The translations under genes were made by a program, and so were the position numbers. A stretch of DNA of 64,000 nucleotides from an uncultured Actinomycetes bacterium (GTDB taxonomy: Bacteria > Actinomycetota > Acidimicrobiia > Acidimicrobiales > RAAP-2), in contig CAIQWC010000017.1 of NCBI GenBank assembly GCA_903875425.1, positions 1-64,000 on the forward strand, given 5' to 3'. The notes beneath the pieces are model-generated. The model was not told where the DNA came from. It made no database searches and worked only from the letters and a program-made list of their open reading frames with translations. Below, in pieces: positions 50,771 through 59,219 of the stretch (position 1 is the first letter of the stretch; each line of letters starts with the position of its first letter).

Positions 50771-50854
50771 ATGATTGTCATGAGGAGCATGAGTAGACCT
50801 TTCAGACGGTGGGTGGAGCTAGCCATGCACGGAACTAACCTCTCAGAGCGATGA
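50771..50854 (+). CDS. Possible 27-codon leader peptide upstream of tetR
   Basis: An ATG at 50771 (others in frame at 50780 and 50789) with GGGGAGG just upstream opens a frame that ends in a TGA overlapping the tetR ATG (ATGA). The peptide is basic and Met/Arg-rich (M-I-V-M-R-S-M-S-R-P-F-R-R-W). The spacing is short for 50771 and long for 50780. Since tetR itself has only CTCTCAGAG upstream, translation may depend on coupling from this frame. Confidence 0.4.
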   Translation: MIVMRSMSRPFRRWVELAMHGTNLSER

Positions 50855-51501
50855 AAGATAAAAGCAGTATCGGAAAACGACGCGCTGCTGCAATCGAAAA
50901 GAATTCAACGGGCTATAACGCTCGCCGAGAAGAGATCATCAATGCAGCTGCCCAGGTATTCAAGGTACGTGGCTACCGAGGAACAAAATTGGCAGACATC
51001 GCCACAGTCCTCGGCATTGATCGCGTTTCGCTCTACTACTACATCAGTTCGAAAGATGAAGTATTCGAAGAGGTAGTGACCGCTGTTGTCATTAGCAATA
51101 CCGAACATATTCTAGAAATCCGCGATTCGTCGATCCCAGTCGAACAAAAACTTCGAGACACCATCGAACACGTGATGAATGCGTACGCAGATAACTACCC
51201 ATTCCTCTACGTTTATCTCCAAGAGAACCTGAGCCACGTGGCGCCCAACCGGATGGAGTGGGCAAGCAAAATGCGAGAGATAAACCGTCGATACACGCAA
51301 GCACTCGTCGAGATCATTCAACAGGGGTACGACTCAGGAACATTCCGTGAAGTTGCGCCGGCTGGCGTTGTTGCTAACGGCGTGCTCGGTATGGTCTCAT
51401 GGACCAACCGGTGGTTCGACCCCAACCGAAGCCAGGTCACGGCTGAGGTAATCGGACGAGGCTATGCCGACATCATCCTTGATGGCTTGAGCAAGACGTA
51501 A
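50851..51501 (+). CDS. TetR-family regulator, probable controller of the catabolic island
   Basis: 216 residues. The N-terminal helix-turn-helix reads A-A-A-Q-V-F-K-V-R-G-Y-R-G-T-K-L-A-D-I-A near residue 32, then L-G-I-D-R-V-S-L-Y-Y-Y-I-S-S-K-D-E-V, the classic TetR form. The C-terminal about 140 residues form the ligand and dimer domain, with a KstR-like layout (M-N-A-Y-A-D-N-Y-P-F-L-Y-V-Y). Such regulators are usually repressors released by an acyl-CoA or substrate. It is divergent from the importer operon, and copies of its candidate operator occur at three places in the island. Confidence 0.88.
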   Translation: MKDKSSIGKRRAAAIEKNSTGYNARREEIINAAAQVFKVRGYRGTKLADIATVLGIDRVSLYYYISSKDEVFEEVVTAVVISNTEHILEIRDSSIPVEQKLRDTIEHVMNAYADNYPFLYVYLQENLSHVAPNRMEWASKMREINRRYTQALVEIIQQGYDSGTFREVAPAGVVANGVLGMVSWTNRWFDPNRSQVTAEVIGRGYADIILDGLSKT

Positions 51502-51513
51502 CCCTTACGGCGT

Positions 51514-52413
51514 ATGGCTATCCATCCTGACGCGCAAGCACTCCTCGATCGATACGAAAGTCTCGGGGCAAAACCGCTTCGAGATCTCGGCGTGATTCGT
51601 GCTCGAGCTGCAGTTGCTACTTCAGTAGAATTTGCGGGCCCAAAAGAAAAGGTCGACAGCATTGTTGATGACGTGATCGAAGCGCACGACCGAGCAATCC
51701 CTATTCGCCGCTACCGCTCAAGTCCTGAACCAAAGGCCACAATTCTCTACCTCCATGGGGGTGGCTGGGTGGCTGGCGATGTAGCCACGGCAGATCCCGC
51801 GTGCCGAGCATTAGCTAATGCCAGTAACTGCGAAGTGGTCTCCGTCGAGTACCGACGCAGTCCTGAAACTCGTTATCCCGGACCGCTCGAGGACGCGGCT
51901 TGTGTCCTGCGTACCATAACGACTTCGTCCAAGGGACCGCTCTTTGTTGCTGGTGATAGCGCCGGTGGTGGCCTCGCCGCAAGTCTTGCGTTCATCGCAC
52001 GCGACGAATCGATTCCTTTGACCGGCCAGATACTCCTCTATCCCGCTATCGATCCACAAACCAGTTTCGGTGACCCTGATGCCGGTCAGACCTCGGGCCT
52101 CTCTCGAGGCGACATGGCATTTTTCTGGAACAACTACCTTGGCGACGCAATGCAAGGACAAGGCTATGCAGCCCCATTGCTCATCGAAGACGTTTCAGGG
52201 CTCGCCCCTGCTCTCATCATCAGCGCGGAGATTGACATTCTCCGCGATGAAAACGAGCGTTACGTAGTCAAGCTCGGCGACGCTGGCTGCTCGGTAATTC
52301 ACGTCATCGCGGCAGGCATGATCCACGGCTTCTTCTGGCAGTTTGGTGCAGTACCCACGGCTCGCCGATGCCTAACGAGCATCAGCGAATTCATAGATAC
52401 CCGGCTCTCCTAG
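51514..52413 (+). CDS. Alpha/beta-hydrolase, HSL-type esterase
   Basis: 299 residues. H-G-G-G-W near residue 86 is the oxyanion motif of the hormone-sensitive lipase family, the nucleophile is in G-D-S-A-G-G near 151, and E-I-D-I-L-R-D-E near 240 and I-H-G-F near 270 supply Asp and His. It could hydrolyse the ester or lactone made by a Baeyer-Villiger enzyme. It starts 12 bp after tetR. The stop interlocks with that of the convergent SDR in a 4-nt CTAG. Confidence 0.88.
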   Translation: MAIHPDAQALLDRYESLGAKPLRDLGVIRARAAVATSVEFAGPKEKVDSIVDDVIEAHDRAIPIRRYRSSPEPKATILYLHGGGWVAGDVATADPACRALANASNCEVVSVEYRRSPETRYPGPLEDAACVLRTITTSSKGPLFVAGDSAGGGLAASLAFIARDESIPLTGQILLYPAIDPQTSFGDPDAGQTSGLSRGDMAFFWNNYLGDAMQGQGYAAPLLIEDVSGLAPALIISAEIDILRDENERYVVKLGDAGCSVIHVIAAGMIHGFFWQFGAVPTARRCLTSISEFIDTRLS

Positions 52414-53174
52414 AGCGTGGTCCAAATCCCTCCATCGACGGGCAAAATTACGCCGGTCACCCATGATGCGCCAGGAGACGTTAGATACACTGCCGCAGCC
52501 TCCATATCTTCGGATTTACCGATACGCCCAAGCGGTGAGGAAGCAACAAACTCTTCTCCCTTTACGGCAAGCGTTGCCGCCATCATCTTCGAGGGGAAGG
52601 GTCCTGGGGCAATCGCATTCACCGTGATGTTGCGCGGCCCTAGTTCCTTTGCCAAAACACGGGTGAGCATATGTACACCCGCTTTCGAAGCGGTGTAGGA
52701 GTAATTGTTAAAATCAGGAACGCGCATCCCATCGATGCTGCCAACGTTAATAATTCGAGCCGGGTTATCCGCTGTGCCTGAGCGCTCGAGTTGCGGCACA
52801 AATGCGCGACTAGTGAAGAACGGGGCTTTCAAGTTCAGGTCGAGGACCTTATCCCAGCCAGCTGCAGGGAACTCTGCCAAGGGGGCTCCCCAAGCCGCTC
52901 CCGCGTTATTAACAAGAATGTGTGCGCCACCAAGCTCTTCAGCTGCCGCGGCAAGGTCGGTCGAAGCCTCCTCTAGGGATAGGTCGGCTGCAACGAATAG
53001 TGCCTCGCCGAATTCGCTAAGTTCAGCAACTGCTTCAGCACCCGCATCGGCTTTGCGGGCAGTCACGATGACTCGCGCTCCTGCTTGGACGAGGCCACGC
53101 GAAATCATTAATCCAATACCTCGTGTGCCACCGGTCACTACTGCAGTCTTCCCTGTGAGATTAAACATATCCAT
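52410..53174 (-). CDS. Short-chain dehydrogenase/reductase 1
   Basis: 254 residues from ATG 53174 (AGGAGAAG upstream). T-G-G-T-R-G-I-G cofactor motif near residue 15, N-N-A-G near 90, Ser in I-N-V-G-S-I-D-G near 145, and the catalytic Y-T-A-S-K. It is the last gene of the crotonase-ligase-SDR-SDR operon. An alcohol/ketone or 3-hydroxyacyl substrate is likely. Confidence 0.88.
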   Translation of the reverse strand: MDMFNLTGKTAVVTGGTRGIGLMISRGLVQAGARVIVTARKADAGAEAVAELSEFGEALFVAADLSLEEASTDLAAAAEELGGAHILVNNAGAAWGAPLAEFPAAGWDKVLDLNLKAPFFTSRAFVPQLERSGTADNPARIINVGSIDGMRVPDFNNYSYTASKAGVHMLTRVLAKELGPRNITVNAIAPGPFPSKMMAATLAVKGEEFVASSPLGRIGKSEDMEAAAVYLTSPGASWVTGVILPVDGGIWTTL

Positions 53175-53199
53175 ATTTCTCTTCTCCTTGTTTTAGGAA

Positions 53200-53949
53200 C
53201 TAATCGATAGGTCCGCCGGAGACATAGAGTGTCTGGCCACTGACAAAACCAGCTCGCTCGTCGGCAAAGAATGAGACAGCATTAGCAATATCTTCTGGTG
53301 TGCCAGCTCGACCGATGGGAATCTTACTGGCCATTTCGCTCACCATTTTTTCGAAATCTATACCGTCACGCTCAGCAACGGCTCGAGTCATATCCGTAAT
53401 CGTAAAGCCAGGAGCGACGGCATTAGCAGTAATACCATGGCGGCCTAATTCGAGCGCGATGGTCTTGGTGAAACCCAAGATGCCAGCCTTGGCGGCTGCG
53501 TAGTTTGCTTGACCGACGAAGCCAACTGCTGCAATGCTCGAGATACTGATGATACGCCCCCACTGGGCACTTCGCATGTAGGGCTGACAAGCCCGCGTCA
53601 TCAGAAATGTGCCACCAAGGTGAACATCGAGAACGAGTTGCCACTCTTCAAGGCTCATGTTCGCCAAGGTTTTATTTCTTAAGATCCCTGCGTTGTTGAC
53701 TAAGACCACAGGATCACCCAACTCGGAAGAAATACGCTCGACAGCAGCAGTAACCGCATCTTCACTAGTGATATTTGCGCCTATGCCAAGAGCACGCTGA
53801 CCTGTGACCTCTATGGCGTTGACAGTCTCGGCACAAGCATCCTCATCAAGATCTACCACCGCTACGTCGTGACCATCACGGGCAAGTCGTAGGGCAATTG
53901 CGGCACCGATACCGCGTGCTCCACCGGTAATGACGGCTACTCTGCTCAT
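53200..53949 (-). CDS. Short-chain dehydrogenase/reductase 2 (FabG-like)
   Basis: 249 residues from ATG 53949, which overlaps the ligase stop (TGATG). T-G-G-A-R-G-I-G motif, N-N-A-G near 86, S-I-S-S-I-A-A-V-G near 137 and Y-A-A-A-K active site near 153; it resembles 3-oxoacyl reductases/3-hydroxyacyl dehydrogenases. Asp in V-V-D-L-D after strand 2 favours NAD over NADP. Likely role: oxidation of a hydroxyl group in the pathway. Confidence 0.9.
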   Translation of the reverse strand: MSRVAVITGGARGIGAAIALRLARDGHDVAVVDLDEDACAETVNAIEVTGQRALGIGANITSEDAVTAAVERISSELGDPVVLVNNAGILRNKTLANMSLEEWQLVLDVHLGGTFLMTRACQPYMRSAQWGRIISISSIAAVGFVGQANYAAAKAGILGFTKTIALELGRHGITANAVAPGFTITDMTRAVAERDGIDFEKMVSEMASKIPIGRAGTPEDIANAVSFFADERAGFVSGQTLYVSGGPID

Positions 53950-55673
53950 CAAAATATCTCTTTCTCGATTTCCTGGCGCGCGCGCTCTGCGAGTAAAAAC
54001 TTTCGTGGCCTACCACTCGGCGTCGTCGGTACATCTTCGATTGCAATCACCCGAACATGCCGCGGTACTTTAAATCGCGCAAGGCGTTCTTCGCAGTGCG
54101 CGATGATCTCGTCAGGATCTACGGCGTAACCTTCACGGGCAACGATATAGGCGACGCCAACCTCTCCAGCTCGAGGATCGGGTAGTGCTACGACGTGAAC
54201 TTGCAAGATCTCGGGTCGAATTGCAATGGCGTCTTCGACTTCTTTGGGCATGACCTGCTCGCCGCCCGTTCGGAACGTTTCCTTTACCCGTCCAACCAAC
54301 ACAAGGTAGCCCTGTTCGTCGAAGTAGCCTAAGTCGCCCGTATGTAACCAACCCTCGGCATCAATCGTTTCCGCAGTTTCCTCTGGCTTCTTGTAGTAAC
54401 CCTTAGTTACGCCCGGTCCGTGACAGACGAGTTCGCCAACCTGACCAGGATCCACGTCAACTCCGCTTCGGGTATCGACAACTCGATAGCGAACAAGGTA
54501 GCCCCCCTCTACGTCTCGTCCAGCAGCACCTACCGTGCGAAGTTTGCCGTTCGTGTTTTCTCGACGTTCGCTGGGATCATCGGGCGCAGTGACGGTACTC
54601 GATCCAGAAGTTTCGCTCATGCCGTATCCGGTTGTGAGCTCGATCTCTCCCAGGAGCGCGAAGATACGATCCCAAATCCCTGGGGGCGAAATACCACCTG
54701 AGGTAATCATCGAAGTAAGTGAGGAGAGATCGTAGGCAGCGGGATCTTTTTCGTAAGCATCGAGGAGGCCAGACGTCATTGTAGGAATAAAGAGCACATC
54801 CTCAGCCCGGTGGCGCGAAATCGTGTTGAGCGTACCAACTGGCCTGAATGTCAATTCCGGGATAATGGCGCCTCCAACAAACGGCACCGCCAACATTCCT
54901 TCGACTAAGCCGTAGACGTGGTACATCGGTAACGAAAACGTTACCTTCCGACCGTCTTGGAACGCCCTGCCGTACACACTGCCGAAGGCAGTACGAAGCA
55001 ACATATCGTGGGTGAGGAGCACACCTTTTGGCTCCCCAGTGGTTCCAGAGGTGTAGAGAATATCTGCAAGCGCTTCTCCACCGATCGTGTCAAGTGGATC
55101 AACGAGTACCGGAGTATCAAGATCGCATAGAGCATCGAACGAGAGTGCTCCCGCAGGAAGCGCCCGCTCTGAGGTCTGAAACATCACTACGTTCTTGAGC
55201 AGCGGGAACTCATCTCCACCACCTTGGCTCTGCCAACCCGAACAAATCGCATCGAGGTCCGCAACGTAGTCCAGGTCTCGAAAGGTATCCATTGTGATCA
55301 AAGCGACCGCATCTGATTGGCGCAGGACGTAAGCCAACTCATGGCGACGATTGAGAAAATTAATCGGAATACATGTAGCGCCCGCACGGGCAATTCCGTA
55401 TTTTGCCGCTACAAACTCGGGATAATTCGCCATCAAAAGACCAACGTGATCCCCGGGTTTCACCCCGAGTTTAATTAACCCTGCCGCTACACGCGTTGAC
55501 CAGTCTGAGATCTGTGTGTACGACCACTCACCTCGGTCAGTGATGACGTAGGGGCGATCGGGGAATGCTTTCGCTGCGGTATCGAGCATCTGATCAATCC
55601 GCTTCGGTACCCACTGAGGGTATCGAGCATCTAGATCGCCCTGTCTCTCAGCTACTGACGCGAGTAAGCCCAC
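53949..55673 (-). CDS. Acyl-CoA synthetase (AMP-forming) with Arg at the catalytic Lys position
   Basis: 574 residues from GTG 55673. Motif A3 (Y-T-S-G-T-T-G-E-P-K-G) near residue 215, A5 (G-Y-G-M-S-E-T-S-G), A7 (G-W-L-H-T-G-D-L-G-Y) and A8 (G-R-V-K-E-T-F-R-T-G-G-E) identify an ANL-family ligase making an acyl-CoA. Near the C-terminus, where most members have G-K, this protein has T-P-S-G-R-P-R-K-F (Arg555; a Lys follows at 558). It is second gene in the operon behind the crotonase, with a 24-bp gap. Confidence 0.88.
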   Translation of the reverse strand: MGLLASVAERQGDLDARYPQWVPKRIDQMLDTAAKAFPDRPYVITDRGEWSYTQISDWSTRVAAGLIKLGVKPGDHVGLLMANYPEFVAAKYGIARAGATCIPINFLNRRHELAYVLRQSDAVALITMDTFRDLDYVADLDAICSGWQSQGGGDEFPLLKNVVMFQTSERALPAGALSFDALCDLDTPVLVDPLDTIGGEALADILYTSGTTGEPKGVLLTHDMLLRTAFGSVYGRAFQDGRKVTFSLPMYHVYGLVEGMLAVPFVGGAIIPELTFRPVGTLNTISRHRAEDVLFIPTMTSGLLDAYEKDPAAYDLSSLTSMITSGGISPPGIWDRIFALLGEIELTTGYGMSETSGSSTVTAPDDPSERRENTNGKLRTVGAAGRDVEGGYLVRYRVVDTRSGVDVDPGQVGELVCHGPGVTKGYYKKPEETAETIDAEGWLHTGDLGYFDEQGYLVLVGRVKETFRTGGEQVMPKEVEDAIAIRPEILQVHVVALPDPRAGEVGVAYIVAREGYAVDPDEIIAHCEERLARFKVPRHVRVIAIEDVPTTPSGRPRKFLLAERARQEIEKEIF

Positions 55674-55697
55674 TGCACTAATCCGCGAGGATGAAGA

Positions 55698-56588
55698 TCA
55701 GCTTTGCTTGGAGGCAAGGTACGCCTCCCAGTACGTGCGGTGGTGCGAGAAGGGTTCGTCACGATCTTCCACGGCTTTGCGAACACCCTCGGTCTCTTGG
55801 ATGCGTTTAAAATCGGCCATCGCAGGACCCGCGATAGCCATGGCATCGGCGTCGTTTGCAGCCGCAATTGCTGATGCAATCCCCATAGCGTCATACCAAC
55901 GATTAGTTGACTCTTTGTGGGAGTAAAGCATCTCAAGCGGTACATGGCTGATGCGATCCGCATAGGCGCGGGCCACCGCCATGACTTCATCAGCAGGAAC
56001 CGCACGGTTAACCAAACCCTGTTCGGCTGCTTCGACGCCAGTCATGGAGTCACCAGTGAACAGCCACTCCTTGGTTCGGCGCATACCGAGGTGAATCGGC
56101 CACATCCCGAATACGTGAATCTCACCCATGCTTCTCGCTTCGGGCTGGCCGAAAGTAGCATCTTCAGCAGCGAAGACCACGTCAAGCACGCCGGCAAGAT
56201 CAAGACCACCAGCTACACAAGCTCCACGGATAACGCCAATCGTTGCTTGACGGATACGCCATAAGCGCATCCAACGCTCACGAGATTCATGAAATTCTCG
56301 TCGCGAAAAAATAGGAGCTCGCCGATGTTCGCGAGTGTCTTCAGGACGAGAGGGCGTTCCCGTCCCCCAGAGGTAACCCCACTCGTTGAGGTCATAGCCG
56401 GTGCAAAAATTCTTCCCGTTGGAGGTGACGATCAAAACACGGGTGTCATCATCGCGATCGAGGTCATCTAGGACGAGATCCATCTCGTCGCGAAGGGCAC
56501 GACAGAGTGCGTTGCCCTTGTTGGGTCGGTTCAGCGTCAGCGTCGCAATCCGATCTTCCTTCTCATAGATAAGGTGCTCAAACTCCAT
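55698..56588 (-). CDS. Enoyl-CoA hydratase/crotonase family, catabolic island
   Basis: 296 residues from ATG 56588 (AGGG upstream); an earlier GTG at 56615 lies in the leader. Oxyanion segments: K-N-F-C-T-G-Y-D-L near residue 63 and A-C-V-A-G-G-L-D near 122. A long insert rich in Arg and Trp (R-R-E-F-H-E-S-R-E-R-W-M-R-L-W-R) separates these and is not seen in the two short crotonases of the window. It may hydrate or open a ring of a pathway CoA ester. First gene of its operon. Confidence 0.85.
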   Translation of the reverse strand: MEFEHLIYEKEDRIATLTLNRPNKGNALCRALRDEMDLVLDDLDRDDDTRVLIVTSNGKNFCTGYDLNEWGYLWGTGTPSRPEDTREHRRAPIFSRREFHESRERWMRLWRIRQATIGVIRGACVAGGLDLAGVLDVVFAAEDATFGQPEARSMGEIHVFGMWPIHLGMRRTKEWLFTGDSMTGVEAAEQGLVNRAVPADEVMAVARAYADRISHVPLEMLYSHKESTNRWYDAMGIASAIAAANDADAMAIAGPAMADFKRIQETEGVRKAVEDRDEPFSHHRTYWEAYLASKQS

Positions 56589-56630
56589 AATCCCTGTCTG
56601 TCCTCTCCTGTCCACTGGACCGCTATTTAA

Positions 56631-56646
56631 TCAACATAGACGTTGA
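56631..56646. promoter_or_regulatory. Operator site B1
   Basis: TCAACATAGACGTTGA: TCAAC and GTTGA arms with a 6-bp spacer, as in the 59219 site. It covers the -10 of the minus-strand promoter. Confidence 0.65.
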
Positions 56647-56661
56647 TAACTTTCTGCGCAA
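56633..56661 (-). promoter_or_regulatory. Promoter of the crotonase-ligase-SDR operon
   Basis: On the minus strand TTGCGC (56661-56656), 17-bp spacer, TATGTT (56638-56633). The transcript would start near 56626 with a leader of about 38 nt to ATG 56588. The -10 lies within operator B1. Confidence 0.5.
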
Positions 56662-56680
56662 GCGTTGACTTCATCAACGC
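56662..56680. promoter_or_regulatory. Second palindrome between crotonase and monooxygenase
   Basis: GCGTTGA-CTTCA-TCAACGC, a perfect 7-bp inverted repeat with 5-bp spacer, the same arm orientation as the palindrome at 50658-50674. It shares its right arm with operator B3, so this region holds three overlapping or adjacent sites. Confidence 0.7.
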
Positions 56681-56689
56681 ATATGTTGA
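56674..56689. promoter_or_regulatory. Operator site B3
   Basis: TCAACGCATATGTTGA differs from the 59219-59234 site at a single position, and the match extends by CAA on the right. It overlaps the -35 of the monooxygenase promoter. Confidence 0.75.
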
Positions 56690-56714
56690 CAATATGAAAA
56701 TAATTGGTTACCTT
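56686..56714 (+). promoter_or_regulatory. Promoter of the monooxygenase gene, likely leaderless
   Basis: TTGACA (56686-56691), 17-bp spacer, TACCTT (56709-56714), then 7 nt to ATG 56722. The expected start of transcription is at or next to the A of the ATG, so the mRNA would lack a leader. No Shine-Dalgarno precedes the ATG, consistent with this. Confidence 0.6.
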
Positions 56715-56721
56715 GATAAAT

Positions 56722-58332
56722 ATGACGATGAGTAGCCCCCTACGCGATCCCGACGTTCTTGTGATTGGAGCCGGTTTTGCTGGCCTCAAAGCGATTGTCA
56801 GCATGCGAGCAAGCGGCCACAGCGTCACGGCCCTTGAAGCCGGTGATGGGGTGGGTGGTGTCTGGTTCTGGAACCGATATCCGGGCGCGCGCTGTGATGT
56901 TGAAAGTTACGACTACTCCTACCGTTTCTCGGAGGAGCTTGAACAAGAATGGCGCTGGAGCGAGCGCTACGCCACGCAACCGGAGATTCTCTCCTACATC
57001 AACCACGTGGCGGATCGTTTCGACCTACGAGACGACATTATTTTCAACCAGAAGATGACTGATGCGGTGTTCAACGAAGCGGTGAAGCGTTGGGAAGTCA
57101 CCACTGCTGACGGTTCACAATTTTCAGGGCGCTACCTCATTATGGCAACGGGTAGCTTGTCGGCAGCCAAAGACGTTCTCCTTCCCGGCCAGGACGAGTT
57201 TGCTGGTGAGATTTACTGGTCGTCGCGCTGGCCCAAGGAGGGCGTGGACCTCACCGCCAAACGAGTCGGAATCATTGGCACCGGTTCCTCTGGCATGCAA
57301 ATGGTTCCCGTAGTTGCTCAGCTATGCGAGCACCTCACTGTCTTCCAGCGCACCCCCAACTACTCCATTCCTGCAGCCAATGGCCCCGTCAGCGACGAAG
57401 AAGATGCGGCGGTAAAAGCCAGCTATCGGTCTCGGCGTGAGGCGGCAAGAAACTCCCCATCTGGTCTCAATTTTCTAGCCTCAGGTATCTCGGCGCTAGA
57501 GGTGAGTGATGAAGAACGCGAGGCCGAGTTTGAAAAGGCTTGGGCTCGATACGGTTTTGGCTTCGTCTTGTGTTTTCGTGATCTGATCACCGATGAGAAA
57601 GCCAATACCTATGCTTCTGATTTCATCCGACGCAAAATCGGAGAACAGGTTAGTGACCCCGAGGTTCGTCGGCACATCGTTCCTGCCAACTTCCCTTTTG
57701 GGACCAAACGGCCTTCGGTTGATGCGAACTACTACCCAACCTTCAATCGGCCTAACGTTACCTTGGCTGATTTACGCGATGAGCCAATCGATTACCTCGA
57801 TAAGACGGGACTTGCCACAACGTCCAAGCACTATGACTTGGATGTCTTAGTTTTCGCTACGGGCTTCGACGCCCTGACTGGCTCCTTCCTCAAGCCCAAT
57901 ATTTTTGGGCGTGGCGGCAGAGCACTTCGCGATCACTGGGCCAACGGACCCCTAACCTACCTCGGCTTGTGCTCATCTGGCTTTCCCAATATGTTCATTA
58001 TCGCAGGCCCTGGTAGCCCCTCGCTGTTGAGCAACGTGATGATGTCCATCGAGGAGGGCATCGATTGGCTAACCGAGATGATCATGTTTTCTGAATCCTC
58101 CGGCTACGCAGCACTTGAGCCCACCGTCGACGCTGAAACGAAGTGGGTTCAGCACGTTAATGAAAAGGCAGACGAGACCTTGTATCCAAAGGTCCCCTCC
58201 TACTACAACGGCGATAACGTTCCGGGCAAACCACGGGTCTTTATGCCCTACACGGGTGGCGTGCGGGGATACCGTCGCATTCTCGAGCGTGTAGCGGCTA
58301 ACGGCTACGAAGGCATGGTGTTCTCAAAGTGA
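56722..58332 (+). CDS. Flavin-containing Baeyer-Villiger-type monooxygenase (PAMO/CHMO-like) with altered fingerprint
   Basis: 536 residues from ATG 56722 (TTG 56704 and ATG 56728 are alternatives). FAD motif V-I-G-A-G-F-A-G-L near residue 13; N-R-Y-P-G-A-R-C-D-V-E-S-Y and the long C-terminal part (A-G-P-G-S-P-S, H-V-N-E-x-A-D-E-T-L-Y-P, N-V-P-G-K-P-R-V-F-M) follow phenylacetone monooxygenase closely. NADPH motif G-T-G-S-S-G near 190. Catalytic Arg region T-K-R near 330 is kept. The family fingerprint F-x-G-x3-H-x3-W is F160...W166...W170 here, so His is replaced by Trp. It would convert a ketone to an ester or lactone, or do a related flavin oxygenation. Confidence 0.85.
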   Translation: MTMSSPLRDPDVLVIGAGFAGLKAIVSMRASGHSVTALEAGDGVGGVWFWNRYPGARCDVESYDYSYRFSEELEQEWRWSERYATQPEILSYINHVADRFDLRDDIIFNQKMTDAVFNEAVKRWEVTTADGSQFSGRYLIMATGSLSAAKDVLLPGQDEFAGEIYWSSRWPKEGVDLTAKRVGIIGTGSSGMQMVPVVAQLCEHLTVFQRTPNYSIPAANGPVSDEEDAAVKASYRSRREAARNSPSGLNFLASGISALEVSDEEREAEFEKAWARYGFGFVLCFRDLITDEKANTYASDFIRRKIGEQVSDPEVRRHIVPANFPFGTKRPSVDANYYPTFNRPNVTLADLRDEPIDYLDKTGLATTSKHYDLDVLVFATGFDALTGSFLKPNIFGRGGRALRDHWANGPLTYLGLCSSGFPNMFIIAGPGSPSLLSNVMMSIEEGIDWLTEMIMFSESSGYAALEPTVDAETKWVQHVNEKADETLYPKVPSYYNGDNVPGKPRVFMPYTGGVRGYRRILERVAANGYEGMVFSK

Positions 58333-59204
58333 GCCACCCCACAGCACAGCAGAAGATTGCGATTATTGGTGCTGGCACGATGGGGGTGGGTATTGCCTAC
58401 GTTTTTGCTGCCGCCAATTGGGAAACCTACGTCGTCGAACCAGACGACGTACGCACAAACGCCGCGAGGGTAACGATCGCTAAGGCCGCAGAAAATGGCT
58501 ACGACCGTGGCCGACTCAACGCTGTGGATGTAGCCCGTCTCAACCACGACATCGTCTTCGTCAAAGCCCCCATTGAAGCACCCCTTGGCATAGATCTGGT
58601 TATCGAGACCGTTCCTGAGCAATTGGATCTCAAGCGAGAGGTACTACGTGCTGCTGAAGCACTCGAGCCTGCGATCCTCGCAAGTAATACCTCGTCGCTC
58701 TCCATTGATGAACTCGCCAAGGGTCTCGCTCGGCCAGACCGTTTTATCGGCATGCACTTTTTTAATCCCGTGTGGTCATTTAGCCTGGTCGAAATCGTGC
58801 GAGGTAGCTCCACCGTTGATGCCTGCTTGAACGCGGCACTCGAGGTAGTCGAATCCATTGGCAAACAACCTGCCGTCGTGAAGGACTCACCAGGATTTGC
58901 CACGAGCCGCCTTGACCTCATCGCCGCCCTTGAAGCGATTCGAATGGTGGAGCAAGGCGTTGGCAGCCCCGAAGATATTGACCGAGCCATTCAACTGGCC
59001 TACCGACACCCGGTTGGTCCCCTTAAGTTAAGCGACATCGTGGGTCTTGATGTTCGCCTCGATATCGCACGACGACTCAGCGAGTCACTCGGCGATCGAT
59101 TCTCACCTCCCCAGCTCCTCATTGAGATGGTCGCACAAGGAAAATTGGGAGAGAAATCAGGGCAGGGTTTCTACGATTGGCCAAGCAGCGTTGACGAACC
59201 CTAG
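58329..59204 (+). CDS. 3-Hydroxyacyl-CoA dehydrogenase
   Basis: 291 residues from GTG 58329, overlapping the monooxygenase stop (GTGA). NAD motif I-G-A-G-T-M-G-V-G near residue 13; E-T-V-P-E near 93, S-N-T-S-S near 120, H-F-F-N-P near 143 (catalytic His) and the D-S-P-G-F end of the N-domain are canonical. The C-terminal part fits the HAD dimer domain. It oxidises 3-hydroxyacyl-CoA in beta-oxidation. Confidence 0.94.
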   Translation: MSHPTAQQKIAIIGAGTMGVGIAYVFAAANWETYVVEPDDVRTNAARVTIAKAAENGYDRGRLNAVDVARLNHDIVFVKAPIEAPLGIDLVIETVPEQLDLKREVLRAAEALEPAILASNTSSLSIDELAKGLARPDRFIGMHFFNPVWSFSLVEIVRGSSTVDACLNAALEVVESIGKQPAVVKDSPGFATSRLDLIAALEAIRMVEQGVGSPEDIDRAIQLAYRHPVGPLKLSDIVGLDVRLDIARRLSESLGDRFSPPQLLIEMVAQGKLGEKSGQGFYDWPSSVDEP

Positions 59205-59219
59205 GCTCCGTCCTACAAT
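59191..59219 (+). promoter_or_regulatory. Promoter of the acyl-CoA dehydrogenase gene, likely leaderless
   Basis: TTGACG (59191-59196, inside the end of the preceding gene), 17-bp spacer, TACAAT (59214-59219), then 8 nt to ATG 59228. Start of transcription at the ATG is expected. No ribosome-binding site precedes the start. Confidence 0.65.
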
